In this document: positions 11,201 to 25,900 of the stretch, in pieces
How positions within the stretch are numbered: position 1 is the stretch's first letter
How the letters are laid out: each line of letters begins with the position of its first letter
Assembly (NCBI GenBank): GCA_033675265.1
Contig: JAUJYZ010000223.1
Coordinates: 1 to 64,000 of the forward strand
Source of the DNA: Actinostola sp. cb2023
Taxonomy: Eukaryota; Cnidaria; Anthozoa; Actiniaria; Actinostolidae
Length of the DNA stretch: 64,000 nucleotides
Direction: 5' to 3'
The notes under the pieces: model-generated
The model's input: only the letters and a program-made list of their open reading frames with translations
What the model was told of the DNA's origin: nothing
Database searches by the model: none
Program-made: the position numbers and the translations under genes

Positions 11201-13936
11201 CCCCCTCTCCCCTTCCTACAGCAAACTGATATACCTACCAAAATAGAACCATTTGATATACCCTATACACCGAATCGAAATATGGCGACAAACTTGAATA
11301 ACTATTGTTCCTGACTGACCAACCTCTCATTCGTGTGAAAACGCAAAAGTGTTTTCACGTGAACACGAGGTTGGTCAGTCCAGGAACAATAGTTATTCAA
11401 ATTGGTCGCCATATTTCGATTCGGTGTATGTAGTGACCATATTCCACACACTCTGGTTATATGCCTATTTCAATAAACGTTGTCGAGGACACCAGTCCAT
11501 ATAGGCGATAGGTTATACGTCGTTGCAAGACCGAAGTGCATTATGGCAACAGTTGAATAGCTAAAAAGGTATTTAAAAAGCCTGTATGATATGCGTCTAT
11601 TTTCCATTTCAACATGCCAAAACAAATTTTGAATCGAATTTTATGAAATGTTTCTGGCATACATGGCATTCAAGCTGTTACCATAATGCAGTTCGGTCTT
11701 GGAACGACGTATAACCTATTGCCTATGGACTGATGTCCTTGACAACATTTATTGAAATAGGTGTATATCTGCATGGTATACCTCTTGCCGACTTTCTTAA
11801 GTTATTGATTATGAACCAAAGTTGTACCTTTTCTACAGCCTTATCATTGATTAGTGGGCCTTGGGTAGAACTGGCGTCCAGTCCATTACCAACTTTTAAG
11901 TGTCTGTCCATCGCTTCCGACAATCGATCAGCGAATTGATCATAGATGACATCTTGTACTAAGATACGATTGGGAGCAACACATGCCTATCGATAATGAA
12001 CAGCCGTTTATTATTTTGCTTCATCATAATTAAATTGTTAATTATATATACAATACACTTTTAGAGCCGCGCGAAAATAATAATAGCAATAATTATGATG
12101 ATTATGATAGATCAGTAGCACGATCACGCGACCATAAACTAGGGTGCTCTATTCTTTTTTTAATTTATCGTGTTATATGCAAGGGATTGCTTTCAAATTT
12201 ACGCATGTTACCAATAAATAATTGGTCTTTTGGTTGAACTAGTACATTTTGGAGTTTCTGAAGGATATCGGAAAGAAAAATCTCATGATATGCTCAAAAA
12301 GTAGCTAATTATGCATGTAACGCGTTACACCACAAAGCGGCCCTGCACAGATTCAAGAGTTTTTTGTCGCTGGTAATCGACAGAATACCACAAAACTGCA
12401 GACATATATTAAATAATATAAGATCAGACAACTGGCAAAGTTTCAAAGATATTGGTTTATTCTCCAGCGTAAAAATATTACACAAACCTTCCCCATCGTA
12501 ATGTAACGCTTGCTGTGATTTTCAATACCTCCTCTTGCTTGTTCCTCAATTATAACGCCGCTAAGTTCCATTATAGCTCAAAACACAAACAGAGGCAATG
12601 GGCTTGTCATGATCTATAACTCCTGCTAATTTTATTGAATAAAATTCTTTCTCGAGACCTCTAATTTCAGTACGAACTCGCTATCTAAACGAGTTCCCTG
12701 TTATCAAACCTTATGTTCTCTCCCGCTTAAACCATGACGGCTTGCTGGGCTTGTATTGAGGTACGTATAGGGCGAATTATAGCAACTTAAAAGCAGTAAA
12801 ACGCGAGATATTACACTTTGAGGAAAACTGAAACACTTACGGCCGTGCTCACAAACCGTAACGAAGGAATAACAAGACTGTGGCGCTCCAGAAACTGTTC
12901 GAATTTGGCCGTAATTCTTCGACGAAGTCGCCATTTTCAATCTCGCTTCTTCCTCTCAAATCACGTGCATCAAATGCCAATGATAGGGGTGGTTTTTGAA
13001 TAATTACAGGGATTTTATACGATGTTTTCCATGCCTCCGTATTGCGTGACATTTGTGTCACGTAACGTCCACGTGCGGTGATTTGAAGCAAAATAAATAC
13101 AACAAGACGCTCTGAGAGCGTTTTCTCGGCGGGTGTTGTTGTTGTGTAGTGATGTCTAGACAACGTCTCGTTACGATTACTTTCGCAGTGCGCGGGTCGG
13201 CTTATTGGCTTTGTTGAGTTTCTTGTAGAAAATACGTGATCATTCTCTGAGAGTATCTACCAGCAAGCTAGCGATCAGTTATCGACAAAATGACTTCAGT
13301 TTGTCATGAGCTTCGTCCGAAAGAAGAAGATTCCCAGTTCATCGAATCGAATGAGTCAAACGTGCACGTCTCGTATGAGCCTGCGATATACGTTTGAGCG
13401 CATGCGTTGTCATGACGAATTGCCAATTTGTGACCGACGAAGAAAAAGAAAGCCCATTTTAAAACTCGGCGTCTGCCACAGGCAGCCCGCCGAGTAATAA
13501 AAGAACAAATTCCTGGTGTTTTGCGCAAAATTATTGCTTCTATCTAAATATCGTACTTATATATCATTTGTCTGTAAATAAATTCGATAATGATCTTTGA
13601 AAACTAAAAAACTTGGATTTGCCACTCCCACATTGCATCATGGGTAACCTAAATATGCATTTTACAGCTTCTCATATTACAATATGTAGTTAATATGTAT
13701 TGATAATATGATTTAAGGTCAAAACACATTGAATGATACAATAGATAGCAATTTCCTGACAATTTTGTTCTGAGGGCCTTTGTTACACTAAATGCTACTC
13801 ATCATAATGTTGTTGATAATGAGAGTGATTACTGCAGCTGTTGCTGATGCTTTTGATGATGATGGTGGTGATGATGGCGATAGTGCTGTATAGCGAGAGT
13901 GATTACTGCAGCTGTTGCTGTTGCTTTTGGTGATGG

Positions 13937-13970
<34 letters not shown>

Positions 13971-16900
13971 AGCGACAGTGTAGTGTAGCGTGGAGAGACG
14001 ATACCACCATTTTACGTACGTGGTCACTGAGCCAGACGAAGGCCAATGCACTTGCTAATGGGACCAATACCTTTTACTCAGCTATTCATATGTGACTGAT
14101 AATGCTCTGGCCGGTGTTTGATGATAATAATTAATGATGTTTATATATACTAACAATTATGGTCATGATGATGATGATTATATTTAACCATAATAATATT
14201 GACTATTCTACCTACCTGTCCTGTATTCCTATGTTTTACTGGCTATGACACCCTCCACAGCTTGGTCAATATCAGCCGAGTTAAACACAATGAAGGCTGC
14301 ATTACCACCGAGCTCTAACGAGACCTTCTTCACGGTATCCACGCACTTATACATGAGTAACTGAAACAGTAATAGTAGTAAAGGTATATTAATATTAGGC
14401 GACTTGCACTAAGAGGTCACGTGACCCTAACTGCTTTAACTGGCCGTCTCTCTAAAAACCTCTCAGTCGTTTTCGCTTCTAAAATAAATATCTCCCAAAC
14501 TCTAGCTAATGAAAGAATATATCAAGGTTATTACTAAAACGGGTTTGGTTTGCTTCAAAATATTTTTTTATTTTATTTTTTATTTTTTGAAATGATTCCG
14601 TCTGAGGGGTGTTCGGAAAACTAAGACCCCCAAAACTAAGACCCTAAGACCCTAAGACCCTAAGAAAATTTAAAATGTCCAAATCAGGTAAATCCAATGT
14701 TCTGTACTTTAATAAAAAAAAGAAGAGAACAGAGGAAAGGCTGTGTTCGCACCACGTTTAGCTTCAAAATTCCATGAGTTTCTCTGCCGTCTGAGCCGGT
14801 GATAGTTGGCTCGATGATATCGAATAGGACTTAAAATATCCTGTCTTTTCGGCTTTCCATGAATAAAACCACCCCCAGAATAACAGCTTCTTACTTTGAG
14901 GAGTAAAATTCACGTGTCCAGTGGTTTTCCAGTGGTCGTTTTTCAAATCAGTTGGCAAGATAAGTTTTTACGGATAGTCAGTAGCCGCCATATTTAACAC
15001 AGGTAACCCAAACACAATTATGCCCTACCACAGGAAACCCATAGAGCCGGTTCTAATGGAAGAAAACAGCGTTCCTCCTTTAGACTTATCAACCAAAAGA
15101 ACCATACGCGGGTTTAAAACATCAAGAAGATGGATTTAATATGTAAATATGTCATTCAAGAATGAAATTAACTAATTGGAAGAATAGTTCTTGTATATCC
15201 CTGTGTGTATGGGTTACCTGTGTCAAAGATGGCGGCTGCTTTGTCGCTGCCGTAAGACATGACTTATCTTGACTGATTGATTTGAAAAACTGCCACTGGA
15301 AAACCACTGGATACGTGAATTTTACTCCTCAAAGTAAGAAGCTGTTTTTCTGGGGGTGGTTTTCTTCATGGAAAGCCGAAAAGGTCGAAAAGGCAGGATA
15401 TTTTAAGTCCTATTCGGCATATCCGATCCCGGCAATTTATCACTCAAACGTTTTTGAACTAGCTGAGCTGAACGTCACCCAATTAATATTAAAGTACAGA
15501 ACATTGGATTTGCCTGATTTGGACATTTTATAATTTCTTAGGGTCTTAGGGTCTTAGGGTCTTAGGGTCTTAGGGTCTTAGTTTTGGGGGTCTTAGTTTT
15601 CCGAACACCCTCCGTCTGAGAGCTGGTCAAGAGGTCAAATTTGCATGAAATTATGCACTTCTTTACGGCGCTGTACAAACTTCGTCTCGCATTATCCAGC
15701 GAAACTTTTTGTAAAGCGTTATTCAATCGGTTCAGCCGTTTATGAGAAAATTAGTTGATAATTAACCCCACTAAGATCTAACTGAACGGCGGCTCAAAAT
15801 TACCCAATTTTACTCGATTATTTTGCAAAAGTGGCACATCGCTGGACTCTCTCATTGACACAATCGGATTGAACATCATTTCATTTACACAAATCTGTAA
15901 AAACCTGTGTACGTTTTGGATATTCAAAAGTTACGACAATTTCAGTTGGTGCATGTTAGAGGATTTACGAATATTAATTAGGTGCAATATCTCAGATATC
16001 TTATCCATATGAAGTTGAAAACAGCTTACCTCCTTCCTAAATCGCTCATGTTTCCCATTTTACCCATGCTAGACTTCATTCCAGGTCAACATTTCCAAAT
16101 ACAGCGATTTAGGAAGGAGGTAAGCTATTTTCAACTTCATATGGATAAGATATTGCACCTAATTAATATTCGTAAATCGTCTAACATGCACCAACTGAAA
16201 TTGTCGTAACTTTTGAAATATCCAAAACGTACACAGGTTTTTACAGATTTGTGTAAATGAAATGATGTTCAATCCGATTGTGTCAATGAGAGAGTCCAGC
16301 GATGTGCCACTTTTGCAAAATAATCGAGTAAAGATGGGTAATTTTGAGCCGCCGTTCAGTTAGATCTTAGTGGGGTTAATTATCAACTAATTTTCTCATA
16401 AACGGCTGAACCGATTGAATAACACTTTACCTCCAGACAAACTAGATAAATTTATCTACAACATGATATAAAAAGTTTCGCTGGATAATGCGAGACGAAG
16501 TTTGTACAGCGCCGTAAAAAAGTGCATAATTTCATGCAAATTTGACCTCTTGACCAGCTCTCAGACGGAATCATTTCAAAAAATAAAATAAAATAAAATA
16601 AAAATATTTTGAAGCAAACCAAACCCGTTTTAGTTTTAACCTTGATATAGTCTTTCATTAGCTAGAGTTTGGGAGATATTTATTTTAGAAGCGAAAACGA
16701 CTGAGAGGTTTTTAAAGAGACAGTGTCAAAATGAACTCCAGCCAAGAGCCGTGCCATCCAATGCATTTTCCAAACAAAATCTTAGAAAACGATCGACTAT
16801 AATTTTAATGTCATTTCTCCTGTGTGAGACATTATGCGCTGAATCTTCTCCCTTGTACTAATTTCGAACTGCTCTTTTCATTCCTATATATGCGATACGG

Positions 16901-19900
16901 GTATGTGTCGCGGAATAGGGTATATATATCGTTTTCGCACTCAGTTTAGTCTGGGATAGGGTGCCTTATTGGTCTGGGATAGGGTATAGTTTTCACAATA
17001 ACGTAACACGCCCAACTACACCAGCGTTAGATATCATAGTCTGTCACAACTTACAGTTCACCAAATACAACAGCCGCAGCACACCCCTACCCGAAAAACT
17101 ACCAGAGTACTCTCCCCCTCCCCCCGGGGCGATCTTACCAAATACCTTGCCAGTGGCAACGGAGCCAGTGAACGACAACTTCGACACCAGGTCGCTCTTA
17201 AGAACTACATCCGTCAGGCCTTCGGCATGGTCTCGGGAACACGGCAGAGTATTGATTACTCCCGGCGGAAAACCAGCCTCATTAGCAAGCTAAAAGTACA
17301 TAATTACACAAATCATGTTTACATATAGTTTCTATAGTTATTGTATAACACGTGTAGTACTTGACCTGCTGTAAAGCTAAGGCACACAGTGGTGTTTCTT
17401 CTGATGGTTTGATTATCACTGTACATCCTGCAGCAAGAGCAGCAGCAGCCGCCCTTGTTATCATCGCGTATGGAAAGTTCCACTTAGAGAAACACAAATA
17501 CGTAGCACGTTAGCATAGTTTAACATCTTGTACACTGTTATTCGTTTAGGACTAGGGACGGGACTTCTATCATTACAGCAGCAGCTACCCTGGTTATCAT
17601 ATCGCGTATGGAAAGTTCCACTTAGAGAAACACAAATACGTAACACGTTAGCATAGTTTAATATCTTGTACACTGTTATTCGTTTAGGACTAGGGGCGGG
17701 ACTTCAATCATTACAGCAGCAGCTACCTGGTTATCATCGCGTATGGAAAGTTCCACTTAGAGAAACACAAATACGTAACACGTTAGCATAGATTAATATA
17801 TTGTACACTGTTATTCGTTTAGGACTAGGGGCGGGACTTCAATCATTTACAGCAGCAGCTACCCTGGTTATCATCGCGTATGGAAAGTTCCACTTAGAGA
17901 AACACAAATACGTAACACGTTAGCATAGAGTTTAATATATTGTACACTGTTATTCGTTTAGGACTAGGGGACGGGACTTCAATCATTACAGCAGCAGCTA
18001 CCCTGGTTATCATATCGCGTATGGAAAGTTCCACTTAGAGAAACACAAATACATAACACGTTAGCATAGTTTAACATCTTGTACACTGTTATTCGTTTAG
18101 GTCTAGGGGCGGGACTTCAATCATTACAACAGCAGCTACCCTGGTTATCATATCGCGTATGGAAAGTTCCACTTAGAGAAACACAAATACATAACACGTT
18201 AGCATAGTTTAACATCTTGTACACTGTTATTCGTTTAGGACTAGGGGCGGGTCTTCAATCATTACAGCAGCAGCTACCCTGGTTATCATATCGCGTATGG
18301 AAAGTTCCACTTAGAGAAACACAAATACATAGCACGTTAGCATAGTTTAACATCTTGTACACTGTTATTCGTTTAGGACTAGGAGCGGGACTTCAATCAT
18401 TACAGCAGCAGCTACTCTGGTTATCATATCGCGTATGGAAAGTTCCACTTAGAGAAACACAAATACGTAACACGTTAGCATAGTTTAACATCTTGTACAC
18501 TGTTATTCGTTTAGAACTAGGGGCGAGACTTCAATCATTACAGCAGCAGCTACCCTGGTTATCATATCGAGTATGGAAAGTTCCACTTAGAGTTGAAACA
18601 CAAATACGTAGCACATTAGCATAGTTTAACATCTTGTACACTGTTATTAGTTTAGGACTAGGGGCGAGACTTCAATCATTACAGCAGCAGCTACCCTGGT
18701 TATCATATCGAGTATGGAAAGTTCCACTTAGAGTTGAAACACAAATACGTAGCACATTAGCATAGTTTAACATCTTGTACACTGTTATTAGTTTAGGACT
18801 AGGGGCGGGACTTCAATCATTACAGCAACAGCTACCCTAGTTATCATATCGAGTATGGAAAGTTCCACTTAGAGAAACACAAATACATAGCACGTTAGCA
18901 TAGTTTAACATCTTGTACACTGTTATTCGTTTAGGACTAGGGGCGGGACTTCAATCATTACAGCAGCAGCTACCCTGGTTATCATATCGAGTATGGAAAG
19001 TTCCACTTAGAGAAACACAAATACGTAGCACGTTAGCATAGTTTAATATCTTGTACACTGTTATTAGTTTAGGACTAGGGGCGAGACTTCAATCATTACA
19101 GCAGCAGCTACCCTGGTTATCATATCGAGTATGGAAAGTTCCACTTAGAGAAACACAAATACGTAGCACGTTAGCATAGTTTAATATCTTGTACACTGTT
19201 ATTAGTTTAGGACTAGGGGCGGGACTTCAATCATTACAGCAGCAGCTACCCTGGTTATCATATCGCGTATGGAAAGTTCCACTTAGAGAAACACAAATAC
19301 ATAACACGTTAGCATAGTTTAACATCTTGTACAGCGATTTAGTTTAGGACTAGGGGCGAGACTTCAATCATTACAGCAGCAGCTACCCTGGTTATCATAT
19401 CGCGTATGGAAAGTTCCACTTAGAGAAACACAAATAAGTAGCACGTTAGCATAGTTTAACATCTTATACACTGTTATTCGTTTAGGACTAGGGGCGGGAC
19501 TTCAATCATTACAGCAGCAGCTACCCTGGTTATCATATCGCGTATGGAAAGTTCCACTTAGAGAAACACAAATACGTAGCACGTTAGCATAGTTTAATAT
19601 CTTGTACACTGTTATTCGTTTAGGACTAGGGGCGGGACTTCAATCATTACAGCAACAGCTACCCTGGTTATCATATCGCGTATGGAAAGTTCCACTTTAA
19701 TAGAGAAACACAAATACGTAGCACGTTAGCATAGTTTAATATCTTGTACACTGTTATTCGTTTAGGACTAGGGGCGGGACTTCAATCATTACAGCAGCAG
19801 CTACCCTGGTTATCATATCGCGTATGGAAAGTTCCACTTAGAGAAACACAAATACGTAGCACGTTAGCATAGTTTAATATCTTGTACACTGTTATTTGTT

Positions 19901-22900
19901 TAGGACTAGGGGCAGGACTTCAATCATTACAGCAACAGCTACCCTGGTTATCATATCGCGTATGGAAAGTTCCACTTAGAGAAAACACAAATACGTAGCA
20001 CGTTAGCATAGTTTAACATCTTATACACTGTTATTCGTTTAGGACTAGGGGCGGGACTTCAATCATTACAGCAGCAGCAACTACCCTGGTTATCATATCG
20101 GGTATGGAAAGTTCCACTTAGAGAAACACAAATACGTAGTACGTTAGCATAGTTTAACATCTTATACACTGTTATTCGTTTAGGACTAGGGGCGAGACTT
20201 CAATCATTACAGCAGCAGCTACCCTGGTTATCATATCGCGTATGGAAAGTTCCACTTAGAGAAACACAAATACGTAGCACGTTAGCATAGTTTAACATCT
20301 TATACACTGTTATTCGTTTAGGAATAGGGGCGGGACTTCAATCATTACAGCAGCAGCTACCCTCATCATATCATATCGCGTATGGAAAGTTCCACTTAGA
20401 GAAACACAAATACGTAGCACGTTAGCATAGTTTAACATCTTATACACTGTTATTCGTTTAGGACTAGGGGCGGGACTTCATCATCATTACAGCAGCAGCT
20501 ACCCTGGTTATCATATCGCGTATGGAAAGTATCCACTTAGAGAAACACAAATACGTAGCACGTTAGCATAGTTTAACATCTTATACACTGTTATTCGTTT
20601 AGGACTAGGGGCGGGACTTCAATCATTACAGCAGCAGCTACCCTGGTTATCATATCGCGTATGGAAAGTTCCACTTAGAGAAACACAAATAAGTAGCACG
20701 TTAGCATAGTTTAACATATATTTATATACAACTGTTATTCGTTTAGGACTAGGGGCGGGACTTCAATCATTACAGCAGCAGCTACGCTGGTTATCATATC
20801 GCGTATGGAAAGTTCCACTTAGAGAAACACAAATAAGTAGCACGTTAGCATAGTTTAACATATTTTATACACTGTTATTCGTTTAGGACTAGGGGCGGGA
20901 CTTCAATCATTACAGCAGCAGCTACGCTGGTTATGGTTATCATATCGCGTATGGAAAGTTCCACTTAGAGAAACACAAATAAGTAGCACGTTAACATAGT
21001 TTAACATATTGATCATCTTATACACTGTTATTCGTTTAGGACTAGGGGCGGGACTTCAATCATTACAGCAGCAGCTACGCTGGTTATCATATCGCGTATG
21101 GAAAGTTCCACTTAGAGAAACACACATAAGTAGCACGTTGGCATAGTTTAACATATCTTATACACTGTTATTCGTTTAGGACTAGGGGCGGGACTTCAAT
21201 CATTACAGCAGCAGCTACCCTGGTTATCATATCGCGTATGGAAAGTTCCACTTAGAGAAACACAAATAAGTAGCACGTTAGCATAGTTTAACATATCTTA
21301 TACACTGTTATTCGTTTAGGACTAGGGGCGGGACTTCAATCATTACAGCAGCAGCTACGCTGGTTATCATATCGCGTATGGAAAGTTCCACTTAGAGAAA
21401 CACAAATAAGTAGCACGTTAGCATAGTTTAACATATCTTATACACTGTTATTCGTTTAGGACTAGGGGCGGGACTTCAATCTTTACAGCAGCAGCTACGC
21501 TGGTTATCATATCGCGTATGGAAAGTTCCACTTAGAGAAACACAAATAAGTAGCACGTTAGCATAGTTTTAACATATCTTATACACTGTTATTCGTTTAG
21601 GACTAGGGCGGGACTTCAATCATTACAGCAGCAGCTACGCTGGTTATCATATCGCGTATGGAAAGTTCCACTTAGAGAAACACAAATACGTAGCACATAG
21701 CATAGTTTAATATCTTGTACACTGTTATTCGTTTAGGACTAGGGGCGGGACTTCAATCATTACAGCAGCAGCTACTCTGGTTATCATATCGCGTATGGAA
21801 AGTTCCACTTTAATAGAGAAACACAAATACGTATCACGTTAGCATAGTTTAACATCCTGTACATACAACCCCTTCTGGGATCGCTGTTCTTCGTTCATCA
21901 TCGGACCACGCTGCACCATCATCCCTATCATCATCAATAATACAAAAATCATCATCATCATCATAATAATACAAGCACATCATCATCATCGTCATCATCA
22001 ATAACACCATCATCACCATCATCATCGTCATCATCAATAACATCAACACCACCACCACAATCATCGTCAACACCACCACCACCGTCATCAACACTAACCA
22101 ATTAATGAATGAACGAACCATACTTTATTTATCGAGGGCATCACGTTACAGTTTGTATAAACTGGTGACCCTGTAGCCCTCTACACCTACACCAACACCA
22201 ACATCATATCGTCATCAGCATTAATCATCACATCAACACCACCAGCATCACCATGGCATCATCATATCATCATCATAATTCCAACACCAACAACATCATC
22301 ATCATCATATCATCATCATAATACCAACACCAACACAACATCATCATCATCATATCATCATCATAATACCAACACCAACAACATCATCATCTCATCATAT
22401 CATCATCATAATACCAACACCAACACATCATCATCATATCATCATCATAATACCAACACCAACAACATCATCATATCATCATAATCATCATCATAATACC
22501 AACACCAACAACATCATCATCATCATCATATCATCATCATAATACCAACATTCCCAACAACATACATCATCATCATCATCATATCATCATCATAATACCA
22601 CACCACCAACAACATAATCATCATCATATCATCATAATAATACCAACACCAACAACATCATCATCATCATCATATCATCATCATAATACCAACACCAACA
22701 ACATCATCATCATCATCATATCATCATCATAATACCAACACCAACAACATCATCATCATCATATCATCATAATAATACCAACACCAACAACATCATCATC
22801 ATCATATCGTCATAATAATACCAACACCAACAACATCATCATATCATCATCATAATACCAACACCAACAACATCATCATCATCATATCATCATCATAATA

Positions 22901-25900
22901 CCAACTACAACAACATCATCATCATCATCATATCATCATAATAATAGCTCAGTTTGACAACAACAACATCAAGCATCATCATCATCATCATCATAATACC
23001 ATTTCACAACATCATCATCATCATCATATCATCATCATAATACCAACACCAACAACATCATCATCATCATATCATCAGCATAATACCAACACCAACAACA
23101 TCATCATCATCATATCATCAACATAATACCAACAGCAACAACATCATCATCATCATATTGATCATCATCATAATACCAACACCAAGTCATCATCATCATA
23201 TCATCAGCATAATACCAACACCAACAACATTCTCAAACAAGATTATCCATCGAATCGTTTGGTGAAATTCATTGTCTCAAGTTTCTCATATATTGAAGTT
23301 TTAATCAGATACTTTGACTATTGTCACGTGACTTACGGGAGTCCAGATTGCCGTCACACCAATAGGTTGTTTGATAACCATTAGTCGTCGACCAGGTAGA
23401 GGAGTAGGTATGATATCACCATAGACACGCCTGGCTTCTTCTGACAACCATTCTATGTGTGCCATGGCATAGTTGACTTCTCCATAAGCCTCTGCTAAAG
23501 GTTTGCCCTAATAAAAGACGTGAAACAAGGCAAGTTATTAAGGATTTCATTGTATGCAGGCATCTATTTAAATCAATTGTAGTGGCTTCATCTGCATTAA
23601 ATTTGTTTAATGAACCAAGCTTTCGGCATCGCGGCCATCTTCAGGGTTATGAAGACAAGTTGTTAGCATATCATCACATTTGAATCAAGCATCATCATCA
23701 TCATCAAAATCATCAGCCATCCTAATCATCAAAAATCATATATCCAGCAATATCATAATAATGCACCCTCTATCATCCTCCTCATCATTCCATCAACCAT
23801 ACAGTCATCAACACCTACGAACTATTGTCGACCATATAATTATAATAACCATAATAATAACCATATCATCATCATCATTAACACCTTTCAATTGCATTGC
23901 ATCACCCATCACCATCAACCAGTCATCAACACCTATGACTATTGTCAACCATATCATCATCATCATTAACACTTTTCAACTCAAGCCTGTTAACTGCTTG
24001 GCTTTATCAGATTCATGGAAAATCACATTTTTCGACATACATGTTGTATCTCCATGTAGTTTAACTATGAAATAGAAATTTATGCCGTAAGTCACACTTA
24101 GGTTCCATAATATTTTAAGCGGGACAATGTTGACTTCCGGTGGTCACGTGACATTTAGGGGAGAAAATTAGAAATTTGCAAATAATGGGCTGATGGGTGT
24201 CTTTTATTTCAAAGTTCTTTTGGTGTTAAATTGTTACGTTTAATGTGCTTAATAACAATCTGTCCGGTATGGTTGACTTTAGTGTCGTGCTGATGAGATA
24301 ATCGGCAAAATGGGTCACGTGACCATGTCATGCATTTCAATATTGTCATTTTTCTCATTAACACGAAACTAAAGTCAACCATACCGGACAGATTGTTATT
24401 AAGCTCATCGAACTTAACAATTTCACATCAAAAGAACTTTGAAATAAGACACCCATCAGCCCATTTGCAAATTCCTGTTTTTCTCGCCTTAATGTCACGT
24501 GACTACCGGAAGTCAACTTCATCCAGCTTAAAATATTGAGCCTAAGTGTGACTTATGGCATAAATTTCTATTTCATAGTTTTAAACAGCATGGAGATATT
24601 TCGGAAAATGTGATTTTCCATGAATCTGAAAAAAGCCAAGCCTTGACAGGCTTGAGAATATCATCATGCACCCATCATCATCAACCAGTCATGAACACCT
24701 ATTGTCAACCATATCATCATCATCATCACTTTTCAATATCATCATGCACCCATCATCATCAACCAGTCATCAACACCTATTGTCAACCATATCATCATCA
24801 TCATCACTTTTCAATATCATCATGCACCCATCATCATCAACCAGTCATCAACACCTATTGTCAACCATATCATCATCATCATCACTTTTCAATATCATCA
24901 TCATGCACCCATCATCATCAACCAGTCATCAACACCTATGACTATTGTCAACATGATCATTATCATCGTTATATATTAACACCTATCAATATCATCACCC
25001 AATCTGCCAATTAATATATCATTATATTCTAAATTAAAAACACCTGTTCTTTGGTGAGAATCCTTGCTAGTTGATCTTGGTTTTTGAGCATCAGACTATG
25101 CCACAGCTTAAGTTTATCGCTACGTTCCTAGAATAGAAGAATGCTTGTATCAATATATGGCGGCCATAGTGAATAGAAGTACCAAGTATTGGTGAGTGAT
25201 TGGTGATCGTAGAGATGCAAACATGACCTGTTTTTATAGGAGAAGTGCAAAATTACTTGATACAATATCAAAGCATCAAATGGCAAATAGTGTAAAACGG
25301 CCATAGTTTTGTTTGTTTTTATTTAGTGAAAATTCAATGGCAACATCAGCTGACATGAGCTGTTGACATGTGTTTATTGAGGTCGCTAATATTGATTTTT
25401 TTTGTGATAGAGCGATCACCCAGAGTGTTTTTGATCGATCGAATTTTTTGCGATTCACTCTTCAGTCACGCGTACTGATTTTTAAGATCAGCAAACTGGT
25501 TTCTTTCTGGTGCAAACAGCCTATATGATCTGAAAGAGTTTGTCTGAAAGAACATTTCTGGAAAGTTTCGATGGTATAGGATAAAATCTCAAAACGTTAT
25601 CGGGGATGACATTTATAGACTTTAGTATGGGATTTTGCCGTCATGCGTTGCAAGCCTCGTTTTGAAGTTTTTTCAGAATTTAAATCGTTCAAACTTTTCG
25701 CAGAGATATATAATTTCGTCATGAAACTTGTACATTATACTTATATAACTAATTTCATGACGTAATTATATATCTCTGCAAAGTTATGAACGATTTAAAT
25801 TCTGAAAAAAAAACATCAAAACGAGGCTCGTAGCGCATGATGGCAAAATCCCATACTAAAGTCTATAAATGTCATCCCCGATAACTTTTTGAGATTTTAT

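Noticed and set aside
15541..15590. Possible interstitial telomere
   Set aside because: Units are CTTAGGGT (one extra base), number only about five, and appear in inverted form at the other end of the same element, so they belong to transposon termini.
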